This document shows positions 25,920 through 32,810 of a stretch of 32,810 nucleotides of DNA, piece by piece (position 1 is the stretch's first letter; each line of letters opens with the position of its first letter). The notes under the pieces are model-generated. The model was not told the origin of the DNA, ran no database searches, and was given only the letters and a program-made list of their open reading frames with translations. Both the position numbers and the translations under genes were made by a program. Source of the stretch: Acidithiobacillus ferrivorans (GTDB taxonomy: Bacteria > Pseudomonadota > Gammaproteobacteria > Acidithiobacillales > Acidithiobacillaceae); the NCBI GenBank assembly GCA_020723125.1, contig DYJM01000013.1:1-32810 (forward strand), written 5' to 3'.

Positions 25920-25948
25920 TTGAAGCCTATCGGTCCTTGGGGTAAACT
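25920..25948 (+). promoter_or_regulatory. Putative promoter of tRNA-Leu
   Basis: TTGAAG (25920-25925) and TAAACT (25943-25948) with a 17-bp spacer, 14 bp before the mature tRNA end. Confidence 0.5.
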
Positions 25949-25962
25949 CCTTCTGCTATGTT

Positions 25963-26049
25963 GCCGGGATGGCGGAACTGGTAGACGCGCCGGACTCAAA
26001 ATCCGGTGGTGGTGACATCGTGTCGGTTCGAGTCCGACTCTCGGTACCA
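25963..26049 (+). tRNA. tRNA-Leu (anticodon CAA)
   Basis: An 87-nt class II tRNA with a long variable arm (TGGTGGTGACATCGTG region), acceptor GCCGGGA paired with TCTCGGT through two G-T pairs, anticodon stem CCGGA/TCCGG with loop CTCAAAA giving CAA, T arm GTCGGTTCGAGTCCGAC, and an encoded CCA. It reads UUG codons. Confidence 0.95.
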
Positions 26050-26064
26050 AATTTGATTTGAACG

Positions 26065-26086
26065 GCCCGGTTTATCCGGGCTTTTC
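26065..26086 (+). terminator. Terminator after tRNA-Leu
   Basis: GCCCGG (26065-26070) and CCGGGC (26076-26081) with a TTTAT loop, followed by TTTTCT. A short, GC-rich rho-independent terminator between the tRNA and the lipoprotein gene. Confidence 0.75.
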
Positions 26087-26123
26087 TGTATTTGGCTTTC
26101 AGGTGGTATGGAGGAGCAGGTAC

Positions 26124-26639
26124 ATGTTGATTCAAAGACGTTTTACCTATTTGGCCTTGGCTGCTGCGGTCTCCGCCCTTCCCTTGGGGGGCTGCGTTGC
26201 CCTCGTGGCTGCCGGTGCTGGTGGTGGCGCTGTAGCCTATGTGCAAAATGGCGGGGTCGCCAATTTTTATGCATACTATCCAGCTTCCATGAATCGGGTA
26301 AGCGCTGCTTCTCAGGCGGCATTTGCAGACATGGGCATACGCTATAATGGTGAAATCCGCAAAAGTCCTTCCAAATATCTGTTAGAAGGGATGACCACGG
26401 AAGGGGATACCGTGTGGGTAACCTTGACCTCCATGGCAACGGATGTCACCAAGGCGAATATTCGTATTGGTACCTTCGGTAACAAATCGATGTCCTTGCA
26501 GTTTCAGAAGCTGCTTTCCCAGCATTTGGGTTTGGCTGCCAGTGCGACAGCACCGACAAGCCTTCCGCCTGCGCAAGATAATGTTCCTGCAGAAGGTGCG
26601 CCGCAGCAGCCAGCCCAGGAAACCATCCCCCTACAATAG
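26124..26639 (+). CDS. DUF3568-like lipoprotein
   Basis: Predicted lipoprotein of 171 residues with signal MLIQRRFTYLALAAAVSALP and lipobox LGGC (C24). A glycine/alanine-rich stretch follows, then a compact domain (about 50-140; AYYPASMNRVSAASQAAFADMG, then VWVTLTSMATDVTKANIRIGTFG) typical of DUF3568 proteins of unknown function. The tail (about 140-171) is rich in Pro, Ala and Gln. The ATG at 26124 follows GGAGCAGG and begins the signal peptide directly. It lies upstream of the Pho box of the symporter and has no Pho box of its own that I can see. Confidence 0.75.
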   Translation: MLIQRRFTYLALAAAVSALPLGGCVALVAAGAGGGAVAYVQNGGVANFYAYYPASMNRVSAASQAAFADMGIRYNGEIRKSPSKYLLEGMTTEGDTVWVTLTSMATDVTKANIRIGTFGNKSMSLQFQKLLSQHLGLAASATAPTSLPPAQDNVPAEGAPQQPAQETIPLQ

Positions 26640-26653
26640 AGGGATGGGGGAAA

Positions 26654-26709
26654 CTGTCATAAAAGTGTCATAAAAAGTTCACAATACGGTCATAATTGGG
26701 GTGTAGCCT
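26654..26709 (+). promoter_or_regulatory. Pho box and promoter of the phosphate symporter gene
   Basis: Four 11-bp repeats: CTGTCATAAAA, GTGTCATAAAA, AGTTCACAATA and CGGTCATAATT (26654-26697). A weak -10 such as TAGCCT (26704-26709) follows. The first repeat is a near-perfect PhoB half-site. The spacing puts the last repeat at the -35 position, as in known Pho promoters. Confidence 0.8.
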
Positions 26710-26741
26710 ATCGTAAGGTCCAGACTAGAAAGGAGACCACG

Positions 26742-28151
26742 ATGGCAACACCGCAAGGCAGTTCAACACAAAACGATGTGGCAGATGCGCTTAACTCTGT
26801 CAGTTTCAGTCCGTTTCATCTTAAAGCCATGTTTGCGTCCGCAATGGGCTTTTTCACTTCTGCATATGATCTTTTCATTATTGGTACAGCCCTGGTACTG
26901 ATCAAGGGCGAGTGGCACTTGGGCGCAGCCGAAGTCGGGCTGATTGGTTCCATTTCCCTTATCGCCACTTTTGTGGGTGCCTACGTATTTGGTACCCTGG
27001 CTGATCGCCTGGGCCGCAAGGCCATCTACGGCCTTGAAGCACTGTTGATGACCGTCGGTGCGCTACTATCCGCTTTTGCGCCAGATGTGACAGTGCTGCT
27101 CATCGCCCGCGTTATTCTGGGTTTGGGGATTGGTGGGGATTATCCGCTCTCTGCTGTGCTGATGAGCGAATATGCGAACGTCAAATCCCGTGGTCGCATG
27201 GTCAGCCTGGTTTTTTCAGCCCAGGCCATTGGTTTGGTAACAGGTCCGGTAGTGGCTTTAACGCTGCTGGCGGCGGGTGTGAATCATGATCTGGCCTGGC
27301 GTCTGATGCTGGGACTGGGTGCTTTACCGGCGGCCGCCGTTATCTATATTCGTCGTACCCTACCCGAATCTCCGCGCTGGTTGGCCCGTGTCAAAGGCGA
27401 TGCCGTAGCCGCAAGTAAGCAACTGGCTTCTTTCAGTTTGGGAACGGCAGTTGCTACGGTTCAGGACAAAATTGTCAAGCAGCCTTTGAGCCGTTACTGG
27501 CTGACGCTGCTGGGTACGGCCGGAGGCTGGTTCATGTTTGACTATGCTTATTACGGAAATACCATTTCTACCCCCATGATCATGGCGCATATTGCCCCGC
27601 ATGCCGACGTGGTGACCAGTACGGCTTTGAGTTTGATGGTATTTGCTGTTGCTGCTGTCCCAGGTTATTTTCTGGCGGCTTTCACGATTGATCGTGTTGG
27701 TCACAAGACTCTGCAGATGCTGGGATTTTTTCTGATGGGATTGATGTTCCTGCTGATTGGTGCTTTCCCGGTACTGACGCAATCTGTGGGTGTATTTCTG
27801 GTGCTGTACGGTGTTTCCTACTTTTTTGCGGAATACGGCCCCAATACCACCACCTTTGTTCTGGCCGCCGAACTTTTCCCGGTCAATTTACGGACTACCG
27901 GACATGGCATGTCTGCAGGCACAGCCAAAGTAGGTGCTTTTTTGGGTGCTCTGATTTTTCCGATCTTGCTGCATGATTATGGTTTGCATGGAACTTTGAT
28001 GATCACTTTCTTTTTTGCACTGGCCGGTTTGCTGCTCACGGCTTTCTGCCTCAAGGAGCCTGCTGGTAAATCTCTTGAAGAAGCCAGTGGTGAAGATGTT
28101 GTGGTGCCGATGCGCAAGAATACCACCTCTGCAGGGATGACGCCTTCCTGA
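26742..28151 (+). CDS. MFS phosphate:H+ symporter (PHS family, Pho84-like)
   Basis: Inner-membrane transporter of 469 residues with 12 predicted transmembrane helices. Family marks are GFFTSAYDLFIIG (D43), the MFS loop GTLADRLGRKA, GIGGDYPLSAVLMSEYA (130-144, with D133), and the sugar-porter-like LPESPRW. GDYPLSA plus the AYDLFIIG helix is characteristic of the phosphate:H+ symporters related to fungal Pho84 and Piriformospora PiPT. Proton-driven phosphate import fits the Pho box directly upstream and an acidophile with a large inward proton gradient. The start has AAAGGAG at good spacing. A strong terminator follows, so it is a single-gene unit. Confidence 0.88.
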   Translation: MATPQGSSTQNDVADALNSVSFSPFHLKAMFASAMGFFTSAYDLFIIGTALVLIKGEWHLGAAEVGLIGSISLIATFVGAYVFGTLADRLGRKAIYGLEALLMTVGALLSAFAPDVTVLLIARVILGLGIGGDYPLSAVLMSEYANVKSRGRMVSLVFSAQAIGLVTGPVVALTLLAAGVNHDLAWRLMLGLGALPAAAVIYIRRTLPESPRWLARVKGDAVAASKQLASFSLGTAVATVQDKIVKQPLSRYWLTLLGTAGGWFMFDYAYYGNTISTPMIMAHIAPHADVVTSTALSLMVFAVAAVPGYFLAAFTIDRVGHKTLQMLGFFLMGLMFLLIGAFPVLTQSVGVFLVLYGVSYFFAEYGPNTTTFVLAAELFPVNLRTTGHGMSAGTAKVGAFLGALIFPILLHDYGLHGTLMITFFFALAGLLLTAFCLKEPAGKSLEEASGEDVVVPMRKNTTSAGMTPS

Positions 28152-28168
28152 GGTGTTCCTGATGCATT

Positions 28169-28198
28169 ATCAGGCAGGATTTTTACCTGCCTGATTTT
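28169..28198 (+). terminator. Terminator of the phosphate symporter gene
   Basis: ATCAGGCAGG (28169-28178) and CCTGCCTGAT (28186-28195), a 10-bp stem with a 7-nt T-rich loop, followed by TTTAT. An alternative hairpin (CCTGAT/ATCAGG, 28158-28174) overlaps its left arm. Confidence 0.85.
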
Positions 28199-28290
28199 AT
28201 AAATGAATGCCTTTTGCGGAAAAAGATGTGTGTAAATTTTTTTCCGGAAAGTGCGCAGTTATTGATTAATCAAAAAAATCAGGAGCGAAT

Positions 28291-29100
28291 ATGTTTTATA
28301 CCCTGGTCGGTGGGGTGCTTCATCATGCGATGCATATGACAGATGCCTTGTTATTAATGACGGCTGCTAAAGTGGAAAAGCTCAGCATGCTTGCCGGTTC
28401 CAGAATTCTGGTTTTTTCTGCAGGTAAGCCAGCCGATAAGATAGCGTTACGGTTACAGCGTTCAGGAGCTTTTGTCAAAGCGTTGAACGGTCATGAAAGT
28501 GATGTTTCACCACTCATTAAACGCTGGCATCCGGTTTTGCTGATTATTACGGATTGGACTGTGGATATGGCGCCATGGCTGAATGAATTATTATCCCTTC
28601 CGGTTTGTACGCACTTATCCGTTCTGGCATTGGGTGCCGATGATGAAGCTCATGCCATGTCCGCACTGGATGCCGGTGCCAGCGCCTATCTGGCGGATAC
28701 GGTGACGGAACCTGTTTTGCGGGCGCAAGTGGGAACGCTATTAAAAAGTGGACATCATTGGGAATCCACGGAAGTTCGACAGGACCCTTATATATGGATT
28801 AATCCAGAAAGCAGTCGAATCCGCTTGAACGGTTTTGAAATCCGTCTGAGCCGGAGGTTATTCAGATTTCTGCATTATCTGGCTCTGCATCCGGATCGAA
28901 CATTTACTGCTTTAGAAATTGCCAATGTACTGAGCGATGGTCAAAAATTCATCCAGGAGAACTCCGTTGCTGCTCAGGTTCATCGATTACGTAAATACAT
29001 GGAGGCGGCTGGTGCCGGAGAATGGCTGGAAACGGTACATGGTTTTGGTTATCGGCTGACTTTACCGCAGAAAATATCATTTGATGTGAAATTGTCATAA
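28291..29100 (+). CDS. Atypical response regulator with degenerate receiver and winged-helix domain
   Basis: Predicted DNA-binding regulator of 269 residues. Residues 1-36 are an unusual N-terminal extension. A receiver-like fold follows (about 37-152). Asp88 (LIITDWTV) aligns with the phosphoacceptor, but the N-terminal acidic pair is replaced by VFSAGK (42-46) and the conserved Lys by Asp (YLADTV, D136). Mg2+-dependent phosphorylation is therefore unlikely. The C-terminal OmpR/PhoB-type winged helix (about 168-262) is intact, with AQVHRLRKYMEAAG and ETVHGFGYRLT. The start ATG is preceded by AGGAGCG. No kinase gene is adjacent. It sits between two Pho-box units and its stop codon overlaps the third Pho box, so a role in local phosphate control is a reasonable guess. 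Confidence 0.72.
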   Translation: MFYTLVGGVLHHAMHMTDALLLMTAAKVEKLSMLAGSRILVFSAGKPADKIALRLQRSGAFVKALNGHESDVSPLIKRWHPVLLIITDWTVDMAPWLNELLSLPVCTHLSVLALGADDEAHAMSALDAGASAYLADTVTEPVLRAQVGTLLKSGHHWESTEVRQDPYIWINPESSRIRLNGFEIRLSRRLFRFLHYLALHPDRTFTALEIANVLSDGQKFIQENSVAAQVHRLRKYMEAAGAGEWLETVHGFGYRLTLPQKISFDVKLS

Positions 29101-29136
29101 AAGGTTCATAAAACTGTCACATTAGTTTGTTAAGGT
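29092..29136 (+). promoter_or_regulatory. Pho box and promoter of the second exbB-exbD-receptor operon
   Basis: Three 11-bp repeats: TTGTCATAAAA, GGTTCATAAAA and CTGTCACATTA (29092-29124), then TAAGGT (29131-29136) as a weak -10. The last repeat is identical to the last repeat of the box at 25818-25861. The box begins inside the stop-codon region of the preceding regulator gene. Confidence 0.78.
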
Positions 29137-29170
29137 AGCAGCACCTTCTTTGTTACAAGGTGCTTTTCTG

Positions 29171-29854
29171 ATGAACCTGCAATATCTCATTCACCTCGCC
29201 AACTACTCGGACGGGGTTCTATACATTCTGGGCCTGATGCTGCTGGTGGAACTGGCCGTGATGGTGGATCGCTTCTGGTACCTGCGGCGGACCATTCTGC
29301 GTGGTCTGGTATTCGTTCAGGAACTGGGACGGCATGGGCGTCTGGACCGCGAAGCCCTCAGCACCCTGGCCGAAGATGCCGGCGACTTGCCCGAAGCCGC
29401 TCTGCTGCGTACCGCCGCTGCCCATAGTGGTCAGGTAAAGGGTGAAGCCCTCGCCAGCCGCCTGGAAGAAAGCGTGCTGGTCATTGCGCCGAAACTGGAC
29501 CGTCGCCTGTGGTTGCTGGACACCATTATTACCCTGGCCCCGCTGCTGGGTTTGTTCGGAACCATCATCGGCATGTTTCATGCGTTTTCCGTGCTGGCCC
29601 AGCCTGGGCACGCGCCCATGCAGGTCACGGGGGGTGTTGCCGATGCGCTGGTATCCACCGCCTCCGGTCTGTTCATCGCCATGCTCGGCTTGTTGACCTT
29701 CAATGCCTTCAACAATCAGGTGCGCATGATTCTGCTGCAACTGGACTCGGTGAAAACCATGCTCATCAACCGCATGGATGGTCAGCCGGTCGTGACTTTT
29801 GATGCGGAAGGCCGCCCCAATGCCGAAGCGGTGGCCGTGGCGAGGGCGGGATAA
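29171..29854 (+). CDS. exbB: ExbB/TolQ family proton channel protein (second copy)
   Basis: Second TonB-motor channel subunit, 227 residues from the ATG at 29171 (AAGGTG upstream; an in-frame start 21 bp earlier has no support). Three transmembrane helices are predicted (about 14-32, 117-140 and 155-178). The core WLLDTIITLAPLLGLFGTIIGMFHAF and the region VTGGVADALVSTASGLFIAMLG match the first ExbB closely. The middle cytoplasmic part differs more. It overlaps the next gene by one base (TAATG). No tonB follows within the window, so it may share the tonB at 21563-22279. Confidence 0.93.
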   Translation: MNLQYLIHLANYSDGVLYILGLMLLVELAVMVDRFWYLRRTILRGLVFVQELGRHGRLDREALSTLAEDAGDLPEAALLRTAAAHSGQVKGEALASRLEESVLVIAPKLDRRLWLLDTIITLAPLLGLFGTIIGMFHAFSVLAQPGHAPMQVTGGVADALVSTASGLFIAMLGLLTFNAFNNQVRMILLQLDSVKTMLINRMDGQPVVTFDAEGRPNAEAVAVARAG

Positions 29855-30252
29855 TGGAAAGACGCTATTTCGAGCAGAAAAAGGGCCGGGTCGAAATCAT
29901 TCCAATGATCGACATCATGCTTTTCCTGCTGGTGTTTTTCATCATGATCACCCTGCAGATGATTCCCGACAAGGGGCTCAATCTGCAGTTGCCCACTTCC
30001 AGCGAAGCCAAGAGCCTGCCGCGCCCGCATTTCACCATCAACATTCAGAAAGACGGGTCGGTGAACGTCAAGGGCCATCACTACGACCTGGATGGTCTGG
30101 AGAAAATGCTCGCCAGCGACGGCGACCCCGGCAAGACCCAGATCACCATTGCCGCTGACAGGGGCGTGCCCTTTCAGGATTTCATCCATGTCATGGACCG
30201 CTGCCAGAAGGCGGGGGTGAGTGATATCGGGATTGCGGCGAAAAGTTCTTGA
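29854..30252 (+). CDS. exbD: Biopolymer transport protein ExbD (second copy)
   Basis: ExbD/TolR family protein of 132 residues. The N-terminal KKGRVEIIPMIDIMLFLL is identical to the first ExbD in this window and contains the proton-relay Asp. The periplasmic part (about 45-132) is clearly divergent but keeps QITIAADRGVPFQDFIHVMD and the ending SDIGIAAK. The start overlaps the exbB stop. A 39-bp gap separates it from the receptor gene. Confidence 0.94.
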   Translation: MERRYFEQKKGRVEIIPMIDIMLFLLVFFIMITLQMIPDKGLNLQLPTSSEAKSLPRPHFTINIQKDGSVNVKGHHYDLDGLEKMLASDGDPGKTQITIAADRGVPFQDFIHVMDRCQKAGVSDIGIAAKSS

Positions 30253-30291
30253 ACAAACTTTTTTCTATCTAACGTTAGGGAGTTACAAAAA

Positions 30292-32724
30292 ATGTACCGT
30301 AAAACAAAGATGCGTCCATTAACCCTTGCCTTGGCTGCTACCGGCCTCTTGGGCTTGATACCACTGGCCCATGCGGGGGTGACCGCCCAGACGCGCAGCG
30401 CACGGGTACGCCACAAAACCCATCAGCAAAGCATTGCCGTAGGCGAAGTTTCCAGTAATGTGGTGACACAATCTGTTTATGCGCAGCATACGCCAGAATT
30501 GCCTAGCCAAAAAAAGGTTTTCAAATCAGGTGTCTCATCCAAAGTGCTGGGTCGGAATGAAATAGAGGCAGCCGGACCTGCAGCAGGTGGTGCGCAGATG
30601 CTGAGTTATGCTCCAGGGGTAAATGTTTTGGCCAGTTATGGTACGGGTGCTGCGAAAGCGCAAATTAGTATCGATGGAATCAAGCAGGGTTGGGGACATC
30701 CTAAACCATCGGGCGCAGCACATAGTATCGCTATTTCATTTGATGGCATTCCTATGAATAATCCCGCCACTGGACTTTGGCAATCTCCACAGGTCAATCA
30801 GCCTTCGATCATACAAGGCATCCATGTAACCTATGGACCCGGTAATCCTGAGAATCGTTGGTACAATAACATTGGTGGCGGGATTGATTTTGTACCAATT
30901 CAGCCCACCAAAAAACCGGGTGCCAACATCGGCATGCGCTATGGTAGTGATGATTTTAAAAACATCCACTTTGACGTACGTACCGGGGATGTGGATGGGT
31001 TTTCTGCGGTACTGGCTGGTGGTGTCAGTACAGGAAATAGTTTTCTGAAGGTGCCCGCTGGAACCAAACTGCCGGGGCCGGGAGGGTTGCCGGAAACATC
31101 TGGAACGGTTTTGCCAAGTAATAGTTATGCTTGGTTTTTTAAAGTACGTAAAAGCTTTCATGCTGGTGATGATAGTTTTGGCGCTTATCTTGCCAAAGGC
31201 ACTGCGTACAAACCTTATGATATTCTGCTTTATCCATCCAAGGCAACTATTAATGGTTATGTTTACAATAAGGACTCAAAAAAAGAAGTGCCTATACCTG
31301 GGCCAATATGGAGCCAGCAAACAACGGGATATTATGATACAATGCCATATAAAATTGATAGTAACACCACTTGGATGTTTTACAATAAGTTAAATGTTAA
31401 TATCGGTGCGAAAACTACCCTGCATAATGATATCTGGTATCGTTATGGGCATAGATTGCATCAGCGATACGCATCCTATGCGGTTGGTGCTCCTAATACC
31501 AATGAATATAATAATCCGCATAGCGAAACCTATGGTGACAAGTTATGGTTTGATAGTAAGTTGCCTTATAACCACATATCATTTGGTGGTTACTTCATAA
31601 AAACCAGAGATAACTCAAAGAATGCTTTTTATAGTCAATATGCGCCTTATAATGCCAGTCGTTTTGTTCCAAATGACAAGTTCCGTAGTGACTATTTAGA
31701 TCAAACTGATCTGGCAGCATTTTTCCAGGATACTATTCATCCAATGTCTACACTGGATATTACTCCAGGAGTTCGTGTAGAACAGTTTCAAATGAATTAC
31801 ACCCCATTCACAGAACAGGATTTTCCTGAGGCCAGTATAAAATATCCGCATGGTATTGAGTCCAAACTGCCTGCGGCATCACGTAGTTTAAGTGCGGTAG
31901 AGCCATCCATCAATGTCAGTTGGAGGCCTATGCATCATCTGGCCCTTTTTGCAGGATATAGCGAAGCCTATCAAACGCCTACCTTTGGTGGTGGCGGTGG
32001 ACCTTTCCAAAAACTGCCAGCTAGTTCTCTTTCTCTGGAAAAAGGTCAAAATTATCAAGCAGGCTTCAAAATTCATGTTGCGCATGATGGTGTGTTGAAT
32101 CATTTTCTATTTAACGCCAATTGGTTTTTCACGAGATTTTCTGACCAATACATTCCAATCACAGAGGAGCCTAGTGGAAATGTAATCAATGCGGAGGGAA
32201 CTTCAGATTATGAGGGCGTCAATATTTACGCGGTTGATACGCCACTTTACTGGTTGCATACCTTTGCTAATTTGTCTTTCCAGAAAGCATATTACAGTAA
32301 CTACACGGTTAAGGGTAAGAACTTCCAGGGGTTACCGGTTGAAAATGTGCCATCCTCAACCTTCAATATTGGCGCTTATACGGAATATTATTTGTCGGGT
32401 ATTTTGCTGGAACCCCGGCTTTGGGTGCAATACACTGGTCCCCAAACAATGTATGACAGTATCACCAAGACGCCTTCGCCAACCGCCAAACTCCCTGCTT
32501 ATACACTGTTAAATTTGTCTGTTCACAGTCGGATACCTCTGCATATGCCATACTTCCGTAATGTTGGCGTTGATGTAGATGTGCTGAATTTGTTGGGACG
32601 CCATTACAACAGTTATGAGGAAATCAGTGATGGCAAGACTTTTGGGCCCGATACCAAGGGTGATTTGGTTGGGTTTCCGGGAGCACCGCGTACAGTGTAT
32701 GTAAGCTTGACCGCCAACTTCTGA
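30292..32724 (+). CDS. TonB-dependent outer-membrane receptor (Pho-regulated, operon 2)
   Basis: Complete TonB-dependent transporter of 810 residues. It has a signal peptide (1 to about 28, ending LAHA), a Gln/Arg-rich extension with a possible TonB box near QQSIAVGEVSS, and a plug domain (about 80-215: SSKVLGRNEIEAAGPAAGG, QMLSYAPGVNVLASYGTG, ISFDGIPMNNP, NNIGGGIDFVP). A long beta-barrel follows, ending VYVSLTANF. It is more distant from the first receptor than the two ExbBD pairs are from each other. The coding sequence is visibly richer in A and T than the exbB-exbD genes just upstream. The ATG follows a GGGAG. The substrate is unknown; Pho control suggests a phosphorus compound. Confidence 0.9.
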   Translation: MYRKTKMRPLTLALAATGLLGLIPLAHAGVTAQTRSARVRHKTHQQSIAVGEVSSNVVTQSVYAQHTPELPSQKKVFKSGVSSKVLGRNEIEAAGPAAGGAQMLSYAPGVNVLASYGTGAAKAQISIDGIKQGWGHPKPSGAAHSIAISFDGIPMNNPATGLWQSPQVNQPSIIQGIHVTYGPGNPENRWYNNIGGGIDFVPIQPTKKPGANIGMRYGSDDFKNIHFDVRTGDVDGFSAVLAGGVSTGNSFLKVPAGTKLPGPGGLPETSGTVLPSNSYAWFFKVRKSFHAGDDSFGAYLAKGTAYKPYDILLYPSKATINGYVYNKDSKKEVPIPGPIWSQQTTGYYDTMPYKIDSNTTWMFYNKLNVNIGAKTTLHNDIWYRYGHRLHQRYASYAVGAPNTNEYNNPHSETYGDKLWFDSKLPYNHISFGGYFIKTRDNSKNAFYSQYAPYNASRFVPNDKFRSDYLDQTDLAAFFQDTIHPMSTLDITPGVRVEQFQMNYTPFTEQDFPEASIKYPHGIESKLPAASRSLSAVEPSINVSWRPMHHLALFAGYSEAYQTPTFGGGGGPFQKLPASSLSLEKGQNYQAGFKIHVAHDGVLNHFLFNANWFFTRFSDQYIPITEEPSGNVINAEGTSDYEGVNIYAVDTPLYWLHTFANLSFQKAYYSNYTVKGKNFQGLPVENVPSSTFNIGAYTEYYLSGILLEPRLWVQYTGPQTMYDSITKTPSPTAKLPAYTLLNLSVHSRIPLHMPYFRNVGVDVDVLNLLGRHYNSYEEISDGKTFGPDTKGDLVGFPGAPRTVYVSLTANF

Positions 32725-32736
32725 TTTAGAAATATC

Positions 32737-32766
32737 AGCGCCATTTTATATAAATGGCGCTATTTG
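32737..32766 (+). terminator. Terminator-like hairpin after the second receptor gene
   Basis: AGCGCCATTT (32737-32746) and AAATGGCGCT (32752-32761) form a 10-bp stem with a 5-nt loop, followed by ATTTG, a weak T-tract. Confidence 0.65.
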
Positions 32767-32772
32767 AAAGCC

Positions 32773-32810
32773 ATTGCCCGGCATGGTGCTTCGGTACATT
32801 TCCGGGCAAT
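32773..32810. terminator. Second hairpin at the window edge
   Basis: ATTGCCCGG (32773-32781) and CCGGGCAAT (32802-32810) form a perfect 9-bp stem; the loop contains a smaller GTGC-TTCG-GTAC-like helix. The following bases are outside the window, so a T-run cannot be judged. Confidence 0.45.

Overview
This is a bacterial chromosomal window of moderate GC content. It most resembles an acidophilic chemolithotroph of the Acidithiobacillus type. That assignment is inference from overall gene style and setting; no marker gene proves it. Almost all of the sequence is accounted for by 25 protein-coding genes, three tRNAs, several regulatory elements, two candidate small RNAs and a dispersed structured repeat.

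Left part (1-11.1 kb): one partial copy of a structured repeat; a Tat-exported cell-wall amidase; a TrhA/hemolysin III membrane protein; tRNA-Glu(CTC); and a tightly packed plus-strand housekeeping run, dapA-bamC-purB-purC-purL (lysine/peptidoglycan precursor synthesis, outer-membrane assembly, purine synthesis). A type II toxin-antitoxin pair follows purL, and tRNA-Pro(TGG) lies on the minus strand with a clear promoter and terminator.

Middle part (11.1-20.1 kb): minus-strand genes for a YtxH-like protein, phosphoglucomutase and a small accessory-type protein. Next comes a compact three-gene redox operon (LLM flavin oxidoreductase, SDR-type epimerase/reductase, AurF-like diiron N-oxygenase). 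Then a small hypothetical gene, oligoribonuclease, and a 530-bp gap that I interpret as two tandem paralogous small RNAs. They share a promoter block, a nearly identical 3' end and a terminator. An OmpR/EnvZ-type two-component pair follows. A second, complete 262-bp copy of the structured repeat closes this part.

Right part (20.1-32.8 kb): a phosphate-starvation locus. A minus-strand operon runs TonB-dependent receptor-exbB-exbD-tonB-phoD. Facing away from it are tRNA-Leu(CAA), a DUF3568-like lipoprotein, a Pho84-like phosphate:H+ symporter, an unusual response regulator with a degenerate receiver domain, and a second exbB-exbD-receptor operon. Three promoters (in front of the first receptor, the symporter and the second exbB) each carry three or four 11-bp Pho-box repeats. 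The likely theme is TonB-energised uptake of phosphate compounds across the outer membrane, release of phosphate by PhoD, and proton-driven import, all under PhoB-type control. This would suit an organism in ferric-iron-rich acid where free phosphate is scarce; that ecological link is inference.
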